A DNA stretch of 64,000 nt from Duganella guangzhouensis (GCF_009674535.1 NZ_WKJK01000006.1:248001-312000), one strand, 5' to 3'; counted from the stretch's first letter, positions 24,506 to 34,381 are shown. The notes: generated from the sequence alone by a model not told the origin. Program-made: numbers and translations.

Positions 24506-25273
24506 ATGAAAACCACTTTCAAAGCGATCATCCTGGCGGCAGTACTGAGCAGCGGCGCACCCGCCGCGCTGGCCGCCGATGTCACCAGCGAAGCCCGCGT
24601 TGTCGATGCGCGCACGGTGAACATCGAACTGGATGGCGTCATCAGCCTGAAAGTGAAGCAAGGCGCCAGCGCCGCGCTGACCATCTACGGCGAACCGGAA
24701 GCAGTGAAGAAAGTGGTGGTCGAACAGAGCGGCGACACGCTGCACATCGGCACCAAGAAAATGAACAGCATCAGCTTTGGCAACAAGCGCGAACTGCGCG
24801 CGGAACTGACGCTGCCCAATCTGCGCGAAGTTAAATCCGCCGGCGTGGGTGCGACTGAAGTGAGTGGATTCAACGGCGACAATCTGCGCCTGTCGCTGGA
24901 CGGCGCGGGCTCGGTGAAAGTCGACGCACAATATCGCAACTTCGACGTCCGCCTCGGCGGCGTGGGCGGCATGACCGTCAACGGCGGCAATAGCGACAAG
25001 GTCGAATTGCATCTTAACGGTGCTGGCCACATCGAAATGAGCGGCCAGACCAAACAACTGTACGCCAGCCTTGGCGGCGTTGGCAGCCTCGATGCGCAGC
25101 AGCTGCGCGCGGATGCCATCGACGTCAACCTGACTGGCCTGGGCAGCGCTTCGGTCTATGCGAAGAACAGCGCCAATCTCAAATTAACGGGCATGGGTTC
25201 GGCCAAAGTCTACGGCAACCCAGCCACTCGTAACGCCAGCGCACGCGGCATGGGCAGCGTCAGCTGGCAGTAA
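24506..25273 (+). CDS. DUF2807 (head GIN domain) secreted protein
   Basis: 255 residues with a signal peptide (GAPAALA|AD). The mature chain is a series of beta-helix rungs marked by repeated G-x-G turns (GVGATEVSGF, GAGSVKVD, GVGGMTVNG, GAGHIEMSG, GVGSLDAQ, GLGSASVY, GMGSAKVYG), diagnostic of the putative auto-transporter adhesin/GIN domain. It is probably periplasmic or surface-exposed; the biological role of the family is not settled. A strong intrinsic terminator follows. Confidence 0.85.
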   Translation: MKTTFKAIILAAVLSSGAPAALAADVTSEARVVDARTVNIELDGVISLKVKQGASAALTIYGEPEAVKKVVVEQSGDTLHIGTKKMNSISFGNKRELRAELTLPNLREVKSAGVGATEVSGFNGDNLRLSLDGAGSVKVDAQYRNFDVRLGGVGGMTVNGGNSDKVELHLNGAGHIEMSGQTKQLYASLGGVGSLDAQQLRADAIDVNLTGLGSASVYAKNSANLKLTGMGSAKVYGNPATRNASARGMGSVSWQ

Positions 25274-25305
25274 AGATTGCGCCGGCCTGCGTGGCCGGGC
25301 ACCGG

Positions 25306-25366
25306 AAACACATGGGTGTGTTTTTACCGTCCCAAAGGAGGCCACTCCTTTCGGACGGTTTTTTTT
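25306..25366 (+). terminator. Tandem intrinsic terminators after DUF2807 gene
   Basis: The first hairpin is AAACACA-TGGG-TGTGTTT with two more T (25306-25325). The second is a long stem, CCGTCC-c-AAAGGAG-gcca-CTCCTTT-c-GGACGG (25327-25358), followed by eight T. This is a textbook Rho-independent terminator. A third GC hairpin (CCGGCC/GGCCGG, 25282-25298) precedes them. The T-run overlaps the stop codon of the convergent Tad gene. Confidence 0.92.
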
Positions 25367-25997
25367 ATCTGAGATAGCGCGCGTCGTGACCGAGCACGAT
25401 GCGCATGTCGGCGTAGGCGATGCTGTTGCGGCGCTGTTGCAAGGGTAGCTTGAGGCGCAGACTGAGCGCTTGCGCCATCTTCTGCTGATCGTGCTGATAT
25501 TCGATACGGCTGTTCGGCACCACGAATGGCTTGACGTTCGACAGGCGTACTGTCTTCAGGCCATCCACATCCAGCGAGCGCGCCAGCCGCGCGGCGGCGC
25601 CAGTGATGCCGTTGCCGTTGCTGATTTCGAGGCGCACCAGATCGGGCGCGGCCGGAATGCGCAGCACCTCCACCAGCGCCGGGCCGAGTCGGCGCACCTG
25701 CGTGCGCGGCATATTATCTGCTACAGCTTCGTCGCGCGCCTGCTTCAGAATTGCGTAGTCCTGGCGCGCGTCGTGCGCGCGCAGCGAGGCCGCTTGCAGA
25801 TACATGCTGGCGGCGCGTTCGCGCTGGCCGGCGACGGCCAGCGCTTCGGCCAGTTGCTCCCAGCGCTGCGGATCGAGCGGATCGCGCATGCACGCCTGCT
25901 CCAGCGGCGTAATCTTGTCCTCGGCCGGCGCTTCAACCTGCACATTGGTGCATGCCACCAGCAGCACGCAGGTGATGAGGATGGATTGCTTCATCAT
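25365..25997 (-). CDS. Tad-associated lipoprotein with TPR-like and LytR_C domains
   Basis: 210 residues. The lipobox LLVAC gives Cys16. Residues about 30-85 resemble a TPR pair (DPLDPQRWEQLAEALAVAGQRERAASMYLQAA), as in TadD. The C-terminal part (RLEISNGNGITGAAARLARSLDVDG... IRIVLGHDARYL-like) matches the LytR_C domain usually found at the end of cell-wall or capsule LytR-CpsA-Psr proteins. It is the last gene of the Tad operon, six bases after tadC. TadD-like pilotin function for the secretin is the probable role; the LytR_C part is unexplained. Confidence 0.75.
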   Translation of the reverse strand: MMKQSILITCVLLVACTNVQVEAPAEDKITPLEQACMRDPLDPQRWEQLAEALAVAGQRERAASMYLQAASLRAHDARQDYAILKQARDEAVADNMPRTQVRRLGPALVEVLRIPAAPDLVRLEISNGNGITGAAARLARSLDVDGLKTVRLSNVKPFVVPNSRIEYQHDQQKMAQALSLRLKLPLQQRRNSIAYADMRIVLGHDARYLR

Positions 25998-26003
25998 GGC
26001 CTC

Positions 26004-26921
26004 CTAGTGAGTGAGCTGCATCATGCGGTAGATCTGAATGCCGGCGGGACCGATCAGCACCAGCATCAGCGTCGGGAAGATGCAGAAGATCAGCGGGAAC
26101 AACAGCTTGAGCGCGATCTTGGCGGCGGCTTCCTCGGCCAGCACGCTGCGCTTGCCGCGCAGGTTATCGGAGTGGATGCGCAGCGAATCGCCCATGCTGG
26201 TGCCGAAGCGTTCCGACTGAATCAGCATCGCCACCAGCGTGTCCACATCCTCCACGCCGCTGCGCAGCGCCAGATTGCGCAAGGCGCGCTCCTTGGTGAA
26301 ACCGGCGCGCATCTCCATCAGCGCCAGTTGCAGTTCCTGCGCCAGCGCCACGCTCTTGATGTGGATCTCGCCCGCCACCTTGGCCAGTGCCCGTTCCAGG
26401 CTCAGGCCCGCTTCCACGCACACCGTCAGCAGATCCAGCGCATCGGGGAAGTTTTCGAAGATTTCTCGGCAGCGCGCGGCGGCCTTGTGCGACAGCACGG
26501 CATTGGGCAGGTAGTAGCCGATGCCGGCAACCAGCAACAACAGATACATCCCGCCTGTCAGCGACAGCGCGCCGCCTACCGCCGCCAGCGCCGGCAGACC
26601 AAGCGCCAGCAACGTCTTGGCCGCGAAGTACAGCGAAGGCGCGGCCGCGCTGCGCCAGCCGGCGTTCATGAAGCGGGTACGCAGCGGCGACCTTTCCCAG
26701 CCATCTTCCGGCAGCGACAGGCGAGAAAATGGCTGCGCCACCTGCGCCACCTTTTCCACCCAGCCGGCGCTGATCGGATCTGGCGCGGCTTCGGTCGGCT
26801 CCATTACCTCATTCAAGCGCTCGCGCAAGGCGGCCGGCTGAAATACCGCCAGCGCGGCCACGGCGATGCCGGCGGCCACCACAAACACCACGGCCAGGAA
26901 AGCGACCTGCGCTGCGTTCAT
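26004..26921 (-). CDS. tadC: Tad pilus inner-membrane platform protein TadC
   Basis: 305 residues from MNAAQVAFLAVV, chosen because GAAAGGAGATTC precedes it; in-frame sequence upstream lies within tadB's end. It contains a T2SF-F domain (ENFPDALDLLTVCVEAGLSLERAL... LIQSERFGTSMGDSLRIHS) between paired membrane segments at each end. It forms the inner-membrane platform with TadB for Flp pilus extrusion. Confidence 0.92.
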   Translation of the reverse strand: MNAAQVAFLAVVFVVAAGIAVAALAVFQPAALRERLNEVMEPTEAAPDPISAGWVEKVAQVAQPFSRLSLPEDGWERSPLRTRFMNAGWRSAAAPSLYFAAKTLLALGLPALAAVGGALSLTGGMYLLLLVAGIGYYLPNAVLSHKAAARCREIFENFPDALDLLTVCVEAGLSLERALAKVAGEIHIKSVALAQELQLALMEMRAGFTKERALRNLALRSGVEDVDTLVAMLIQSERFGTSMGDSLRIHSDNLRGKRSVLAEEAAAKIALKLLFPLIFCIFPTLMLVLIGPAGIQIYRMMQLTH

Positions 26922-26932
26922 AGAATCTCCTT

Positions 26933-27910
26933 TCAGACGCGGATGCGTATCACATTGCGCATCCACAGCACACCGCCGGCCGCCACCGCCACCGCGTACC
27001 ACATCAGCGTGACGCCGATCGGATCGGTCCACAGAACCTTGATGTAGGCTGGATTGGACAGCAGCATCAGCCCCATCACGCCCAGCGGCAGCAAGCCCAG
27101 TATCCAGGCCGACATGCGGCCCTCGGCCGACATCACGCGCACCTGCGCCAGCAGCTTGAGGCGCGCCCGTATCAGCCGGCTGATATTGCCGAACACCTCG
27201 GCCAGATTGCCGCCCGACTCACGCTGGATCAGCACCGCGATCACCAGATAGCGCAAATCGGTCAGCGGCACCCGCAGCGCCAGGTTGTGCAGCGCTTCGT
27301 TCATCGGCACGCCGTAGTTGATTTCCTCGTAGGCGAACTTGAATTCGCTGGCGATGGGGTCGGGCATTTCCTCGCCCACCATCTGCATCACGTTCGCGAA
27401 GGAATGGCCGGCGCGCAGCGCGCGGCCAAGGAAGTCTGCCGCTTCCGGCAGCTGTTCCTCCAGCTTGCGCAAACGCGTGGCACGGGCGCGCATCAGCAAC
27501 AGCCACGGCATGGCGACCGCCAGCGCCAGCACGCCGAGGGCGGGCAGCAATGGCATGCCCAGCATCTGCGGCAGCAGCAGACCGGCCGTCATCGCAGTCA
27601 GCGAGAAACCGCCAAACTGCGCCACCGACCAGCGCACGCCGGCCTGCAGCAGCAGCCGGTCCAGCAAAGCCAGGCCGGCGATACGGCGCAACTGCTTTTC
27701 CAGCGCCGGATTGCTGCTGTAGGTGCGGCGCTTGAGAATATCAATCCGCTCGATACCGCCCTTGCCGCCGGTTGACATCAAGCGCAGGCGCTTGGAGATG
27801 CGCCGCGCCGCGCCGCCATGCGCACCGGACCACCAAAGCCAGGCGCCCTCTATCATCAGGATCACGGCCGCGAACAGCATCACGGCAAAGGCGGTGAAGA
27901 TGCCGTCCAT
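26933..27910 (-). CDS. tadB: Tad pilus inner-membrane platform protein TadB
   Basis: 325 residues from MDGIFTAFAVMLFAAVILM. The T2SF-F domain (EQLPEAADFLGRALRAGHSFANVMQMVGEEMPDPIASEF... LIQRESGGNLAEVFGNIS) is the TadB version, followed by two membrane helices. The start is four bases beyond the tadA stop. An alternative start 132 bases upstream would lie inside tadA and is not supported. Confidence 0.92.
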   Translation of the reverse strand: MDGIFTAFAVMLFAAVILMIEGAWLWWSGAHGGAARRISKRLRLMSTGGKGGIERIDILKRRTYSSNPALEKQLRRIAGLALLDRLLLQAGVRWSVAQFGGFSLTAMTAGLLLPQMLGMPLLPALGVLALAVAMPWLLLMRARATRLRKLEEQLPEAADFLGRALRAGHSFANVMQMVGEEMPDPIASEFKFAYEEINYGVPMNEALHNLALRVPLTDLRYLVIAVLIQRESGGNLAEVFGNISRLIRARLKLLAQVRVMSAEGRMSAWILGLLPLGVMGLMLLSNPAYIKVLWTDPIGVTLMWYAVAVAAGGVLWMRNVIRIRV

Positions 27911-27914
27911 GGCG

Positions 27915-29258
27915 CTACTCGTAGACCTTGTCCGGATCGAACACGCTGTCCGGCACCGGCACGCCGAACATGCGCAGCCGGTCGGCAAAGCGCGGCCGCA
28001 CGCCGGTGGCGTAGAAGCGGCCTTGTACCTTGCCCTGCGCATCCACGTTTTTCTGCTCGAAGCGGAAGATCTCGTGCATCGCGATCACCTCCCCTTCCAT
28101 GCCGGTGACTTCCTGCAGGCTGACCAACTTGCGCGTGCCATCGGTCAGACGCGACACCTGCATCACCACCGTCACTGCGGAGCAGATTTGCTGGCGAGTG
28201 GCGCGCGGCGTCAGGTTGACGCCGGCCATGCCGACCATATTCTCCAACCGCGACAAGGCATCGCGTGGCGTGTTGGAGTGGATGGTGGCCAGTGAACCTT
28301 CGTGCCCGGTGTTCATCGCCTGCAGCATGTCCAGCGCTTCCGGACCGCGCACCTCGCCGAGGATGATGCGGTCCGGCCGCATCCGCAGCGCATTGCGCAC
28401 CAGCGAGCGCTGATTGACCTCGCCCTTGCCTTCGATGTTGGGCGGCCGCGTCTCCAGCCGCACCACATGCGGCTGGCGCAGCTGCAGCTCGGCTGCATCC
28501 TCGATGGTGACGATGCGCTCATGCGCCGGAATAAAGCCGGACAGCAGATTCAGCATAGTGGTTTTGCCGGAGCCGGTGCCGCCCGAGATCAGAATATTGA
28601 CCTTGGCCTGCCCCAACGCCTGCAGCACCTGCACCATTGGCGGCGTCAGGCTGCGGTATTCAAGCAGATTGGCCACCGTCAGCGGCTGCACGGCAAAGCG
28701 ACGGATCGACAGGATCGGTCCATCGATCGCCAGCGGCGGGATGATGGCGTTGACGCGCGAACCGTCCGGCAGGCGCGCATCCACCATCGGACTGGATTCA
28801 TCGACCCGCCGCCCCACGCGCGAGACGATCTTCTCGATGATCTTCATCAGATGGGCATTGTCGTTGAAGGTGGTCTCGGTCAGTTCCAGCTTGCCAGCGC
28901 GTTCGACATAGACCTGGGCTGCGGTGTTGACCAGGATGTCGGACACGCCGGGATCGGCCAGCAGCGGCTCCAGCGGCCCGAAACCCAGCATCTCGTGCTG
29001 AATGTCCAGCACCAGGTTATGGCGTTCGTGCTGGTTCAGCACAATGCGCTCTTCCTCGATGATGCGCTGGACCAGCAGCGCCAGCTCGTGCTTGAACTGC
29101 TCGGGCGTCAAGCGCTTCAGGCGTTCCAGATCGATGCGGTCCAGAATGGTCTGGTGCATGCTCTTCTTCAGTTCCTGGTAGGCGGCTGCGGCCAGGCCCG
29201 GCGGGCCGTTGTTGGTGCGGCCATCATCGGCCAGCGAAAGGCGTTCTCGTAAGCTCAT
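27915..29258 (-). CDS. tadA: Tad pilus assembly ATPase TadA/CpaF
   Basis: 447-residue secretion ATPase of the CpaF type. Walker A GGTGSGKT at 226-233, Asp box TIEDAAEL, Walker B region [16 protein letters not shown], and the His box [13 protein letters not shown]. It powers assembly and possibly retraction of Flp pili. It overlaps tadZ by four bases (ATGA). It is the most conserved component of the cluster and fixes its identity as a Tad system. Confidence 0.96.
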   Translation of the reverse strand: MSLRERLSLADDGRTNNGPPGLAAAAYQELKKSMHQTILDRIDLERLKRLTPEQFKHELALLVQRIIEEERIVLNQHERHNLVLDIQHEMLGFGPLEPLLADPGVSDILVNTAAQVYVERAGKLELTETTFNDNAHLMKIIEKIVSRVGRRVDESSPMVDARLPDGSRVNAIIPPLAIDGPILSIRRFAVQPLTVANLLEYRSLTPPMVQVLQALGQAKVNILISGGTGSGKTTMLNLLSGFIPAHERIVTIEDAAELQLRQPHVVRLETRPPNIEGKGEVNQRSLVRNALRMRPDRIILGEVRGPEALDMLQAMNTGHEGSLATIHSNTPRDALSRLENMVGMAGVNLTPRATRQQICSAVTVVMQVSRLTDGTRKLVSLQEVTGMEGEVIAMHEIFRFEQKNVDAQGKVQGRFYATGVRPRFADRLRMFGVPVPDSVFDPDKVYE

Positions 29259-30433
29259 CGTCCTCCTCCATCGTTGCGGCCAAAGATGCGGTCGAACAGA
29301 CCCTTAGTTTCCGACACGCGGCGCGCCGCCACCAGTTCCACCAGCTCCGACAGGCTGCGCGCCACATTGCTGCTGCGCGACAGCTGCAGCACCGGAATGC
29401 CCTGATTGACCGAGTCGGTCGCGGACAGGTAATCGTTGGGCACCGTGTGCACCACATCCGCGCCCAGCGCCTGTTCCAGATCCATCAGCCGCAGCTTGCC
29501 GCCCTTTTCGTAGCGGTTGACGATCAGCCGCACCCGATCATTCGGGTAGCCCAGCGAACGGAAGATGTCCAACAGGCGGCGGCCATCGCGGATGTCCGGC
29601 AGCGCCAGTTGCAGCACCGGATAGATGGTGTCCGCCTGATCCAGCGCGCGCAGCGAGATGGCGTCGATCTGGCGGCCGACGTCCAGCACCACGAAGTCAT
29701 AGTGCTGGCGGGCGATGCGCAGGATGGCGTCCATGTGCTCCGGCTTCATGGTGACCGAATGATTGGGGTCGTCCGCCGCCGCCAGCACGCCGAAGTTGGA
29801 TGCCACGTGCACCAGGCAGGAATCGAGGAAAGCGCCATCCATGCGGCTGATCTGGGCGCAGATGTCGGATAGCGTCATCGCCGGCTTCTGGTCGGACACG
29901 TACAGCGTGGCATCGCCAAACTGGCCGTGCAGGTCGATCAGAAGCACCTTCTTGTCGGCCAGTGCGGCCAAGGCGTAGCCGAAGTTGGTCGATAAAAAAG
30001 TAGCGCCGCTGCCGCCCTTGCAGGAGATGAAGGCCAGCACCTTGCCGTCGCGGACCGAGCTGACGCCGGCCGCCACTTCGATGCGGTCCATGGCTTCATG
30101 AAAGGCGCGGTGCACCAGCGGCAGCGGCAGCACTTCGCGCATGCCGGCGCGCATGGCGCGGATCAGCAGATCCTGTTGCGGATCGCGCGTCAGCAGCATG
30201 AAGGAGGCCAGCGGATACAGCTTGCTCAGGCGGTCCACCAGTTCGCCCTCCTCCTGGCCGACATCGCTGGCATCCAGCACCACCAGCTCCGGTGACTCCG
30301 GCAACTGGCGCTCAACCGCGTCGCGCAGGCCGTTGCGCGACGCCACCAACTGCACCGCCGGCATGCGCGCCGAGCCCTGCGCCGCGATCTCCGCGTGCAG
30401 CAGGCTGTCCTTGCTGATCATGAGCGCCTTCAT
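29255..30433 (-). CDS. tadZ: Tad pilus localisation protein TadZ/CpaE
   Basis: 392 residues: an atypical receiver-like N-terminal domain (about 1-115) followed by a MinD/ParA-type ATPase domain. The deviant Walker A reads KGGSGAT at 139-145, where the usual catalytic Lys of GKT is Ala, a degeneration known in TadZ/CpaE proteins. The Asp segment VLDVGRQID follows. It targets the pilus machine to its site in the cell. It overlaps the upstream lipoprotein gene by four bases. Confidence 0.9.
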   Translation of the reverse strand: MKALMISKDSLLHAEIAAQGSARMPAVQLVASRNGLRDAVERQLPESPELVVLDASDVGQEEGELVDRLSKLYPLASFMLLTRDPQQDLLIRAMRAGMREVLPLPLVHRAFHEAMDRIEVAAGVSSVRDGKVLAFISCKGGSGATFLSTNFGYALAALADKKVLLIDLHGQFGDATLYVSDQKPAMTLSDICAQISRMDGAFLDSCLVHVASNFGVLAAADDPNHSVTMKPEHMDAILRIARQHYDFVVLDVGRQIDAISLRALDQADTIYPVLQLALPDIRDGRRLLDIFRSLGYPNDRVRLIVNRYEKGGKLRLMDLEQALGADVVHTVPNDYLSATDSVNQGIPVLQLSRSSNVARSLSELVELVAARRVSETKGLFDRIFGRNDGGGR

Positions 30434-30696
30434 TTGGCGCCGCCGTTGACGAGTGACGGCTGCTGCTCGCCAGCGGCTTTCTGATAGCGCTCATAAGCGG
30501 CGCGCGCGCTGCGGCCGTCCATGCCGGCTACCGGGTCGCGATTGCGGCCGGCATCCGCGTACAACACCTGCTGCGCCAGCGTCATGCGGGTGTCGAGGCC
30601 GAAGCGGTTGTCCCACTGCGGCGTGATGGGGACGGTGCTGTAAGCGCAGGCGGTCAGCATGCCTGACGCCAGCAGGATTGGTAAGTTGCGCATCAT
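30430..30696 (-). CDS. Small Tad-operon lipoprotein
   Basis: 88 residues from MMRNLPILLASGMLTACAYS, a lipoprotein signal with lipobox LTAC (Cys17 or 18 depending on which of two adjacent ATG codons is used). The mature part of about 70 residues includes PQWDNRFGLDTRMTLAQQVLYADAGRNRDPVAGMDGRSARAAYERYQ split around residue 50, the pattern of short pilus-assembly lipoproteins found next to RcpA in betaproteobacteria. It may be the secretin partner equivalent to CpaD/RcpB. Confidence 0.78.
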   Translation of the reverse strand: MMRNLPILLASGMLTACAYSTVPITPQWDNRFGLDTRMTLAQQVLYADAGRNRDPVAGMDGRSARAAYERYQKAAGEQQPSLVNGGAK

Positions 30697-30706
30697 GGTT
30701 CCCTGG

Positions 30707-32158
30707 TTATTTGTGGTCTGTGCCCTGCTCCGGCGGTCCTTCCAGTCGACCGCCGAGGAACAATCCGGCGCGGCTGGGCGCCGTGACACTGTCGGTCGGC
30801 AGCTTGTAGTTGGCCGGTAGGGGCCGCACCAAGTGGGGTGTGACGACAAACAGCAGCTCGGTGCGGTCCTGCTGAAAGTCGGTGCTGCGGAATAGCGCGC
30901 CCAGCACCGGCAGTTCACCCAGCAGCGGCAGGCCGTTGATGCTGGCGGTCTGGCTGTTCTTGATCAGGCCTCCGATGGCGAAGCTTTGGCCGTCGTACAG
31001 TTCGACGGTGGTGGCGGCACGGCGGGTGGTAATCAGCGGCAGCACCGAGGTGCCGGAGATGCCGGCGGCCGAGATGCCGATGCCTTCACGCGAGATCTCG
31101 GAGACTTCCGGCGCCACCCGCAGGTTGATGCGGCCACCGGCCAGCACGGTCGGCGTGAAACGCAGGCCGATGCCGAATTCTTTTTCCTCCAGCGTGATCT
31201 TGTTGTTGTCCTGGGCGACCGGCACGTAGATACGGCCACCGGCGAGGAAGCTTCCTTCCTGGCCGCTAATCGCCATCACCGTGGGTTCGGCCAGCACGCG
31301 CACCAGCGCGTCCTGCTTGCCGCCGGCAATGCTGACGTGGTTACCGGCGGCTTTGCCGATGTTGAGCAAGCCTTTCAGCGTGCCGCTGACAAAGCTGGAC
31401 GACAGCGCGCTGGCCCAGCTGCCGCCGCCCATGCTGAAAGTGGTGTTAGCTTCCAATGAGTCGAGCAGGGTTTTGGAGACTTCGGCGATTTTCACTTCCA
31501 GCATTACCTGCTGCGGCGCGCCGATGTTGAGGAAGTTGACGATGCGGGCGCCGGCCTGCGCGCCGGTGCCGACAGCGTTGGCGGCGCTGCCCTTGCCACC
31601 GACGTCCAGCGGTTGCGCGGGACGACGCACAAAGGCGGCCGCCAGTTCCAGCACGCGCGCGGCGGTGGGCGCGTCATCGACGGTGCCGCTGATGACCAGC
31701 GTGTCGCCGGCGGCGCTGACCTGGATGTTTTTCTGGTCCGGCATCAGCGAGGCCAGCGCCTGCTGCAGCGCTTCGGGATCGATGCCGACCACCACCTCGA
31801 CCACGTTGCACAAGCCGCTGCGGCCCTGCACAATCATATTGCTGCTGCCGATGTCGACGCCAACCACATACAGCGTGTCCGGCGCCACCAGCATCGCCTG
31901 CAGCACGGCGGGATTGCCGACGCTGCGTGCCTGCACCGCTTCCGGCATCCGCATCAGCGTCGATTTGCCCAGCTGGAGCGACAGACGGCCGGGCTGCGCG
32001 GCCTGGCCGGTGCAACGCAAGCCGCCGCTGTCGGCCGGCGCCGATGCTGGCGCGGCAGCCCGCAGTGGCGCCACCGGCAACAGGGATAGCGTCAGCGCCG
32101 CGCACAGGGCAGCAAGGTGGGGCCGGCGCGGGCGCGCGGGTGGATGGTGGAAGTCCAT
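30707..32158 (-). CDS. rcpA: Tad pilus outer-membrane secretin RcpA/CpaC
   Basis: 483 residues from MDFHHPPARP with a signal peptide (VAPLRA|A). An N-terminal pilus-assembly domain (LSLQLGKSTLMRMPEAVQ) and a BON-type segment (VSAAGDTLVISGTVDDAPTAARV) precede the secretin domain with VMLEVKIAEVSKTLLDSLEAN, RVLAEPTVMAISGQEGSFLAGG and the closing LPLLGELPVLGALFRS...ELLFVVTPHLV. It forms the outer-membrane gate for the pilus. A start 51 bases upstream would overlap cpaB and is less likely. Confidence 0.93.
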   Translation of the reverse strand: MDFHHPPARPRRPHLAALCAALTLSLLPVAPLRAAAPASAPADSGGLRCTGQAAQPGRLSLQLGKSTLMRMPEAVQARSVGNPAVLQAMLVAPDTLYVVGVDIGSSNMIVQGRSGLCNVVEVVVGIDPEALQQALASLMPDQKNIQVSAAGDTLVISGTVDDAPTAARVLELAAAFVRRPAQPLDVGGKGSAANAVGTGAQAGARIVNFLNIGAPQQVMLEVKIAEVSKTLLDSLEANTTFSMGGGSWASALSSSFVSGTLKGLLNIGKAAGNHVSIAGGKQDALVRVLAEPTVMAISGQEGSFLAGGRIYVPVAQDNNKITLEEKEFGIGLRFTPTVLAGGRINLRVAPEVSEISREGIGISAAGISGTSVLPLITTRRAATTVELYDGQSFAIGGLIKNSQTASINGLPLLGELPVLGALFRSTDFQQDRTELLFVVTPHLVRPLPANYKLPTDSVTAPSRAGLFLGGRLEGPPEQGTDHK

Positions 32159-32165
32159 GGCGCGC

Positions 32166-33017
32166 TCACAGGCATTCCCGCGTGCGCTGCACGCCCTCGA
32201 TGACGCCAACGCAGGAGCGCGCTGGCGATGCGTTCGTCGCCAGCCGCGCGCGCGGCCGCGCCACCGCCGGCGGCGGCTCCGTTTGCAGCGCGCCGTCCGC
32301 GGCGGGCGGCGGCGTAGCGGCGGCCAGCTGATGACCAGCCAGCAGCGTGCCCTTGGTGGCGCCCTCGGTGGTGCCAGGCTGCGGATCGACCTGATTGCGC
32401 AGCACCAGCGACAGCGTGCCCACGCTGCGCGCCAGGTCCAGATTCTCGGCCTGCGCCGGCGTCACCTCCAGCGTCACCGCATTCACCACGCGCGGCTTGG
32501 TCTCGTCGCGGCCAACCTCCTGTGCCACCGCCAGCACCAGTATCCGCTCCAGCACAATCTTGGAAATCGCACTCTCATGCGCCTGGGTGTTGACGATGAT
32601 GTCGACAAAATTCCCCGGCAATGCAAAACCGGCCACACCCACCACATCGTTGACGCGCACCGTGATCGCCCGCTTGCCCTCAGCGATCAGCGCCGACAGC
32701 CCGCCCAGCGTGCCGGCCGGCGCCAGCTTGGCCTCGCTCAGCGGCTCATCGCGCAGCACGCTGGTTTTCAGCACCCGGCCGGCCAGCTTGCTGCCATCGC
32801 GCAGCGCGCCGCGCGGCAGGCTGTCGGCCGGCCAGTCGATCTGCTTCAGCATCTCCGGCGTCAGGCGCTGACCGAGGCTGACATCCGTCGCCGCCACCAC
32901 GATCTTGTTGCCGGCGCCGGGTGACTGCCGCAGCAGCCAGCGCGAGGCCAACGCCACCGCCACCAGGCCGAACACGATGGCCAACGCCATCATCAACAGT
33001 CCGCGCCGGTTCTTCAT
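32166..33017 (-). CDS. cpaB: Flp pilus assembly protein CpaB/RcpC
   Basis: 283 residues with an N-terminal membrane anchor (GLLMMALAIVFGLVAVALASRWLL), then a SAF domain (VVAATDVSLGQRLTPEMLKQIDWPADSLP) and the RcpC core RAITVRVNDVVGVAGFALPGNFVDIIV. A Pro-rich C-terminal tail ends with two cysteines. It is thought to link secretin and inner-membrane parts, or to bind peptidoglycan. Overlaps the AAA ATPase gene by four bases. Confidence 0.92.
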   Translation of the reverse strand: MKNRRGLLMMALAIVFGLVAVALASRWLLRQSPGAGNKIVVAATDVSLGQRLTPEMLKQIDWPADSLPRGALRDGSKLAGRVLKTSVLRDEPLSEAKLAPAGTLGGLSALIAEGKRAITVRVNDVVGVAGFALPGNFVDIIVNTQAHESAISKIVLERILVLAVAQEVGRDETKPRVVNAVTLEVTPAQAENLDLARSVGTLSLVLRNQVDPQPGTTEGATKGTLLAGHQLAAATPPPAADGALQTEPPPAVARPRARLATNASPARSCVGVIEGVQRTRECL

Positions 33018-34381
33018 ACAATGCGCGGCTCCACAACAGCGTCGACGGCGCGCGGCGCAGCATCGGCGAACATGCTGATCCAGGCCTGGTCCATCGTCGC
33101 CAGCGACATCTGCGGCGGCTCGCCCAGGAAGGCCGCAAAATCGACGATGCGGCTCAGGATCTCGCGCGGATAACAGGCCAGCAGCGGCAGCCCGCTGCCG
33201 GCGTGCAGCTCATCCAGCAGATAGCGCAGCGCCGCCTCATCGTAGGCCACACCCATGCCCAGACACTGCTGGCGGAACAACGCGCGGTAGTTGGCGGCGC
33301 TCAGCGCACCGACCGGAATCTTGTAGCCGACGCGGCGCAGCGCCGCCTCGTCCAGCAAGGCCGATGGCGACTGGCTGGTGGCAAACACCAGCCGCAAACG
33401 GCACGGCACCTGGAAGTGATAGCCGCCCGCCAGCGACAACGGACTGCGTTCCTGCTCCAGCGCCTGGGCGAAACGGTTCAGCAGACCGGCGGCCGGCACA
33501 CGCTGGCGGCCCAGATCATCCACGATCAACAAGCCATTGTTGGCCTTCATCTGCGGCGGCGCGCGGTAGCAGCCGCTGGCCGCATCCGGCTGCAGGTCCA
33601 GCATGCCCTCGTCCAGCGACGCATCCAGCACCACCACCGGACGCTGACACAGCACCCAGCGCGGATCGCTGCTGCGCCGTTCATTCGCATGCTGCGCGCC
33701 GCGCGTCTGGCGCGGCAGCGGCGCGCGGTGCACCGCCGGATCATGCAGCAGCACGATGTCCTGTCCCACCACCACCGCGTGCGGCACCGCCACCAATCCT
33801 TGCAGCAGCCCGCCCAGGCGGCGCGCCAGCAGCGACTTGCCGCTGCCGGACGGGCCGTACAGCAGCATGCTGCGGCCGGCATGCATGGCGGTGCCCAGCA
33901 TGCGCTGCACCGCTGGCGCCAGAAAATCATCGGCAAATTCGGCCGCCAGTTCATCGGCGCTCAGCGGCGGTGCCTGCAAGGCCTGGCGTTCGACCATGGC
34001 GCGGTAAGCTTCCAGCGTCACCGGCGCCGGCCCGGCGTAGGGGCTGCGCTCCAGCCACGCGCTGGCGCGCTGCTTGCCGGCGCTGGTCAGCTGGTACTGC
34101 ACGTCGATGTCGGAATCGCCGCGCCACGCCACTTCCACCACATGCTCGGCCACCATAAAGTCCAGCACTTCGCGCAGCACATTGATCGACAGGTGCAACC
34201 GCGCGGTCAGCACCGGCAGATGGCTTTTGCCGCCGAGATAGAGCGCCTTGGCGATCAGCTCGACGATCAGCTGTTGCGCCAGGCCGCTGTCGCGCACCGA
34301 TTTCGGCTGTGGCGGCAGCAAGGGGTCCGGCTCGGCGTCGAGCAATTGCGCGTATGGGGATGGCGGTTCGAGGGCAAGCAT
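33014..34381 (-). CDS. AAA-type ATPase with N-terminal winged helix, in Tad operon
   Basis: 455 residues, not one of the standard Tad genes. Residues about 30-110 look like a winged helix (LIAKALYLGGKSHLPVLTARLHLSINVLREVLDFMVAEHVVEVA). The ATPase part has Walker A GPSGSGKS (176-183) and Walker B GLLIVDDLG near residue 285. It contains the conserved segment KANNGLLIVDDLGRQRVP seen in MoxR/McrB-like predicted ATPases. GCGGAGAACAAG precedes the ATG. It lies between the prepilin peptidase and cpaB and overlaps cpaB by four bases, so it is an integral operon member. Role unknown; regulation or assembly quality control are possibilities. Confidence 0.8.
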   Translation of the reverse strand: MLALEPPSPYAQLLDAEPDPLLPPQPKSVRDSGLAQQLIVELIAKALYLGGKSHLPVLTARLHLSINVLREVLDFMVAEHVVEVAWRGDSDIDVQYQLTSAGKQRASAWLERSPYAGPAPVTLEAYRAMVERQALQAPPLSADELAAEFADDFLAPAVQRMLGTAMHAGRSMLLYGPSGSGKSLLARRLGGLLQGLVAVPHAVVVGQDIVLLHDPAVHRAPLPRQTRGAQHANERRSSDPRWVLCQRPVVVLDASLDEGMLDLQPDAASGCYRAPPQMKANNGLLIVDDLGRQRVPAAGLLNRFAQALEQERSPLSLAGGYHFQVPCRLRLVFATSQSPSALLDEAALRRVGYKIPVGALSAANYRALFRQQCLGMGVAYDEAALRYLLDELHAGSGLPLLACYPREILSRIVDFAAFLGEPPQMSLATMDQAWISMFADAAPRAVDAVVEPRIV

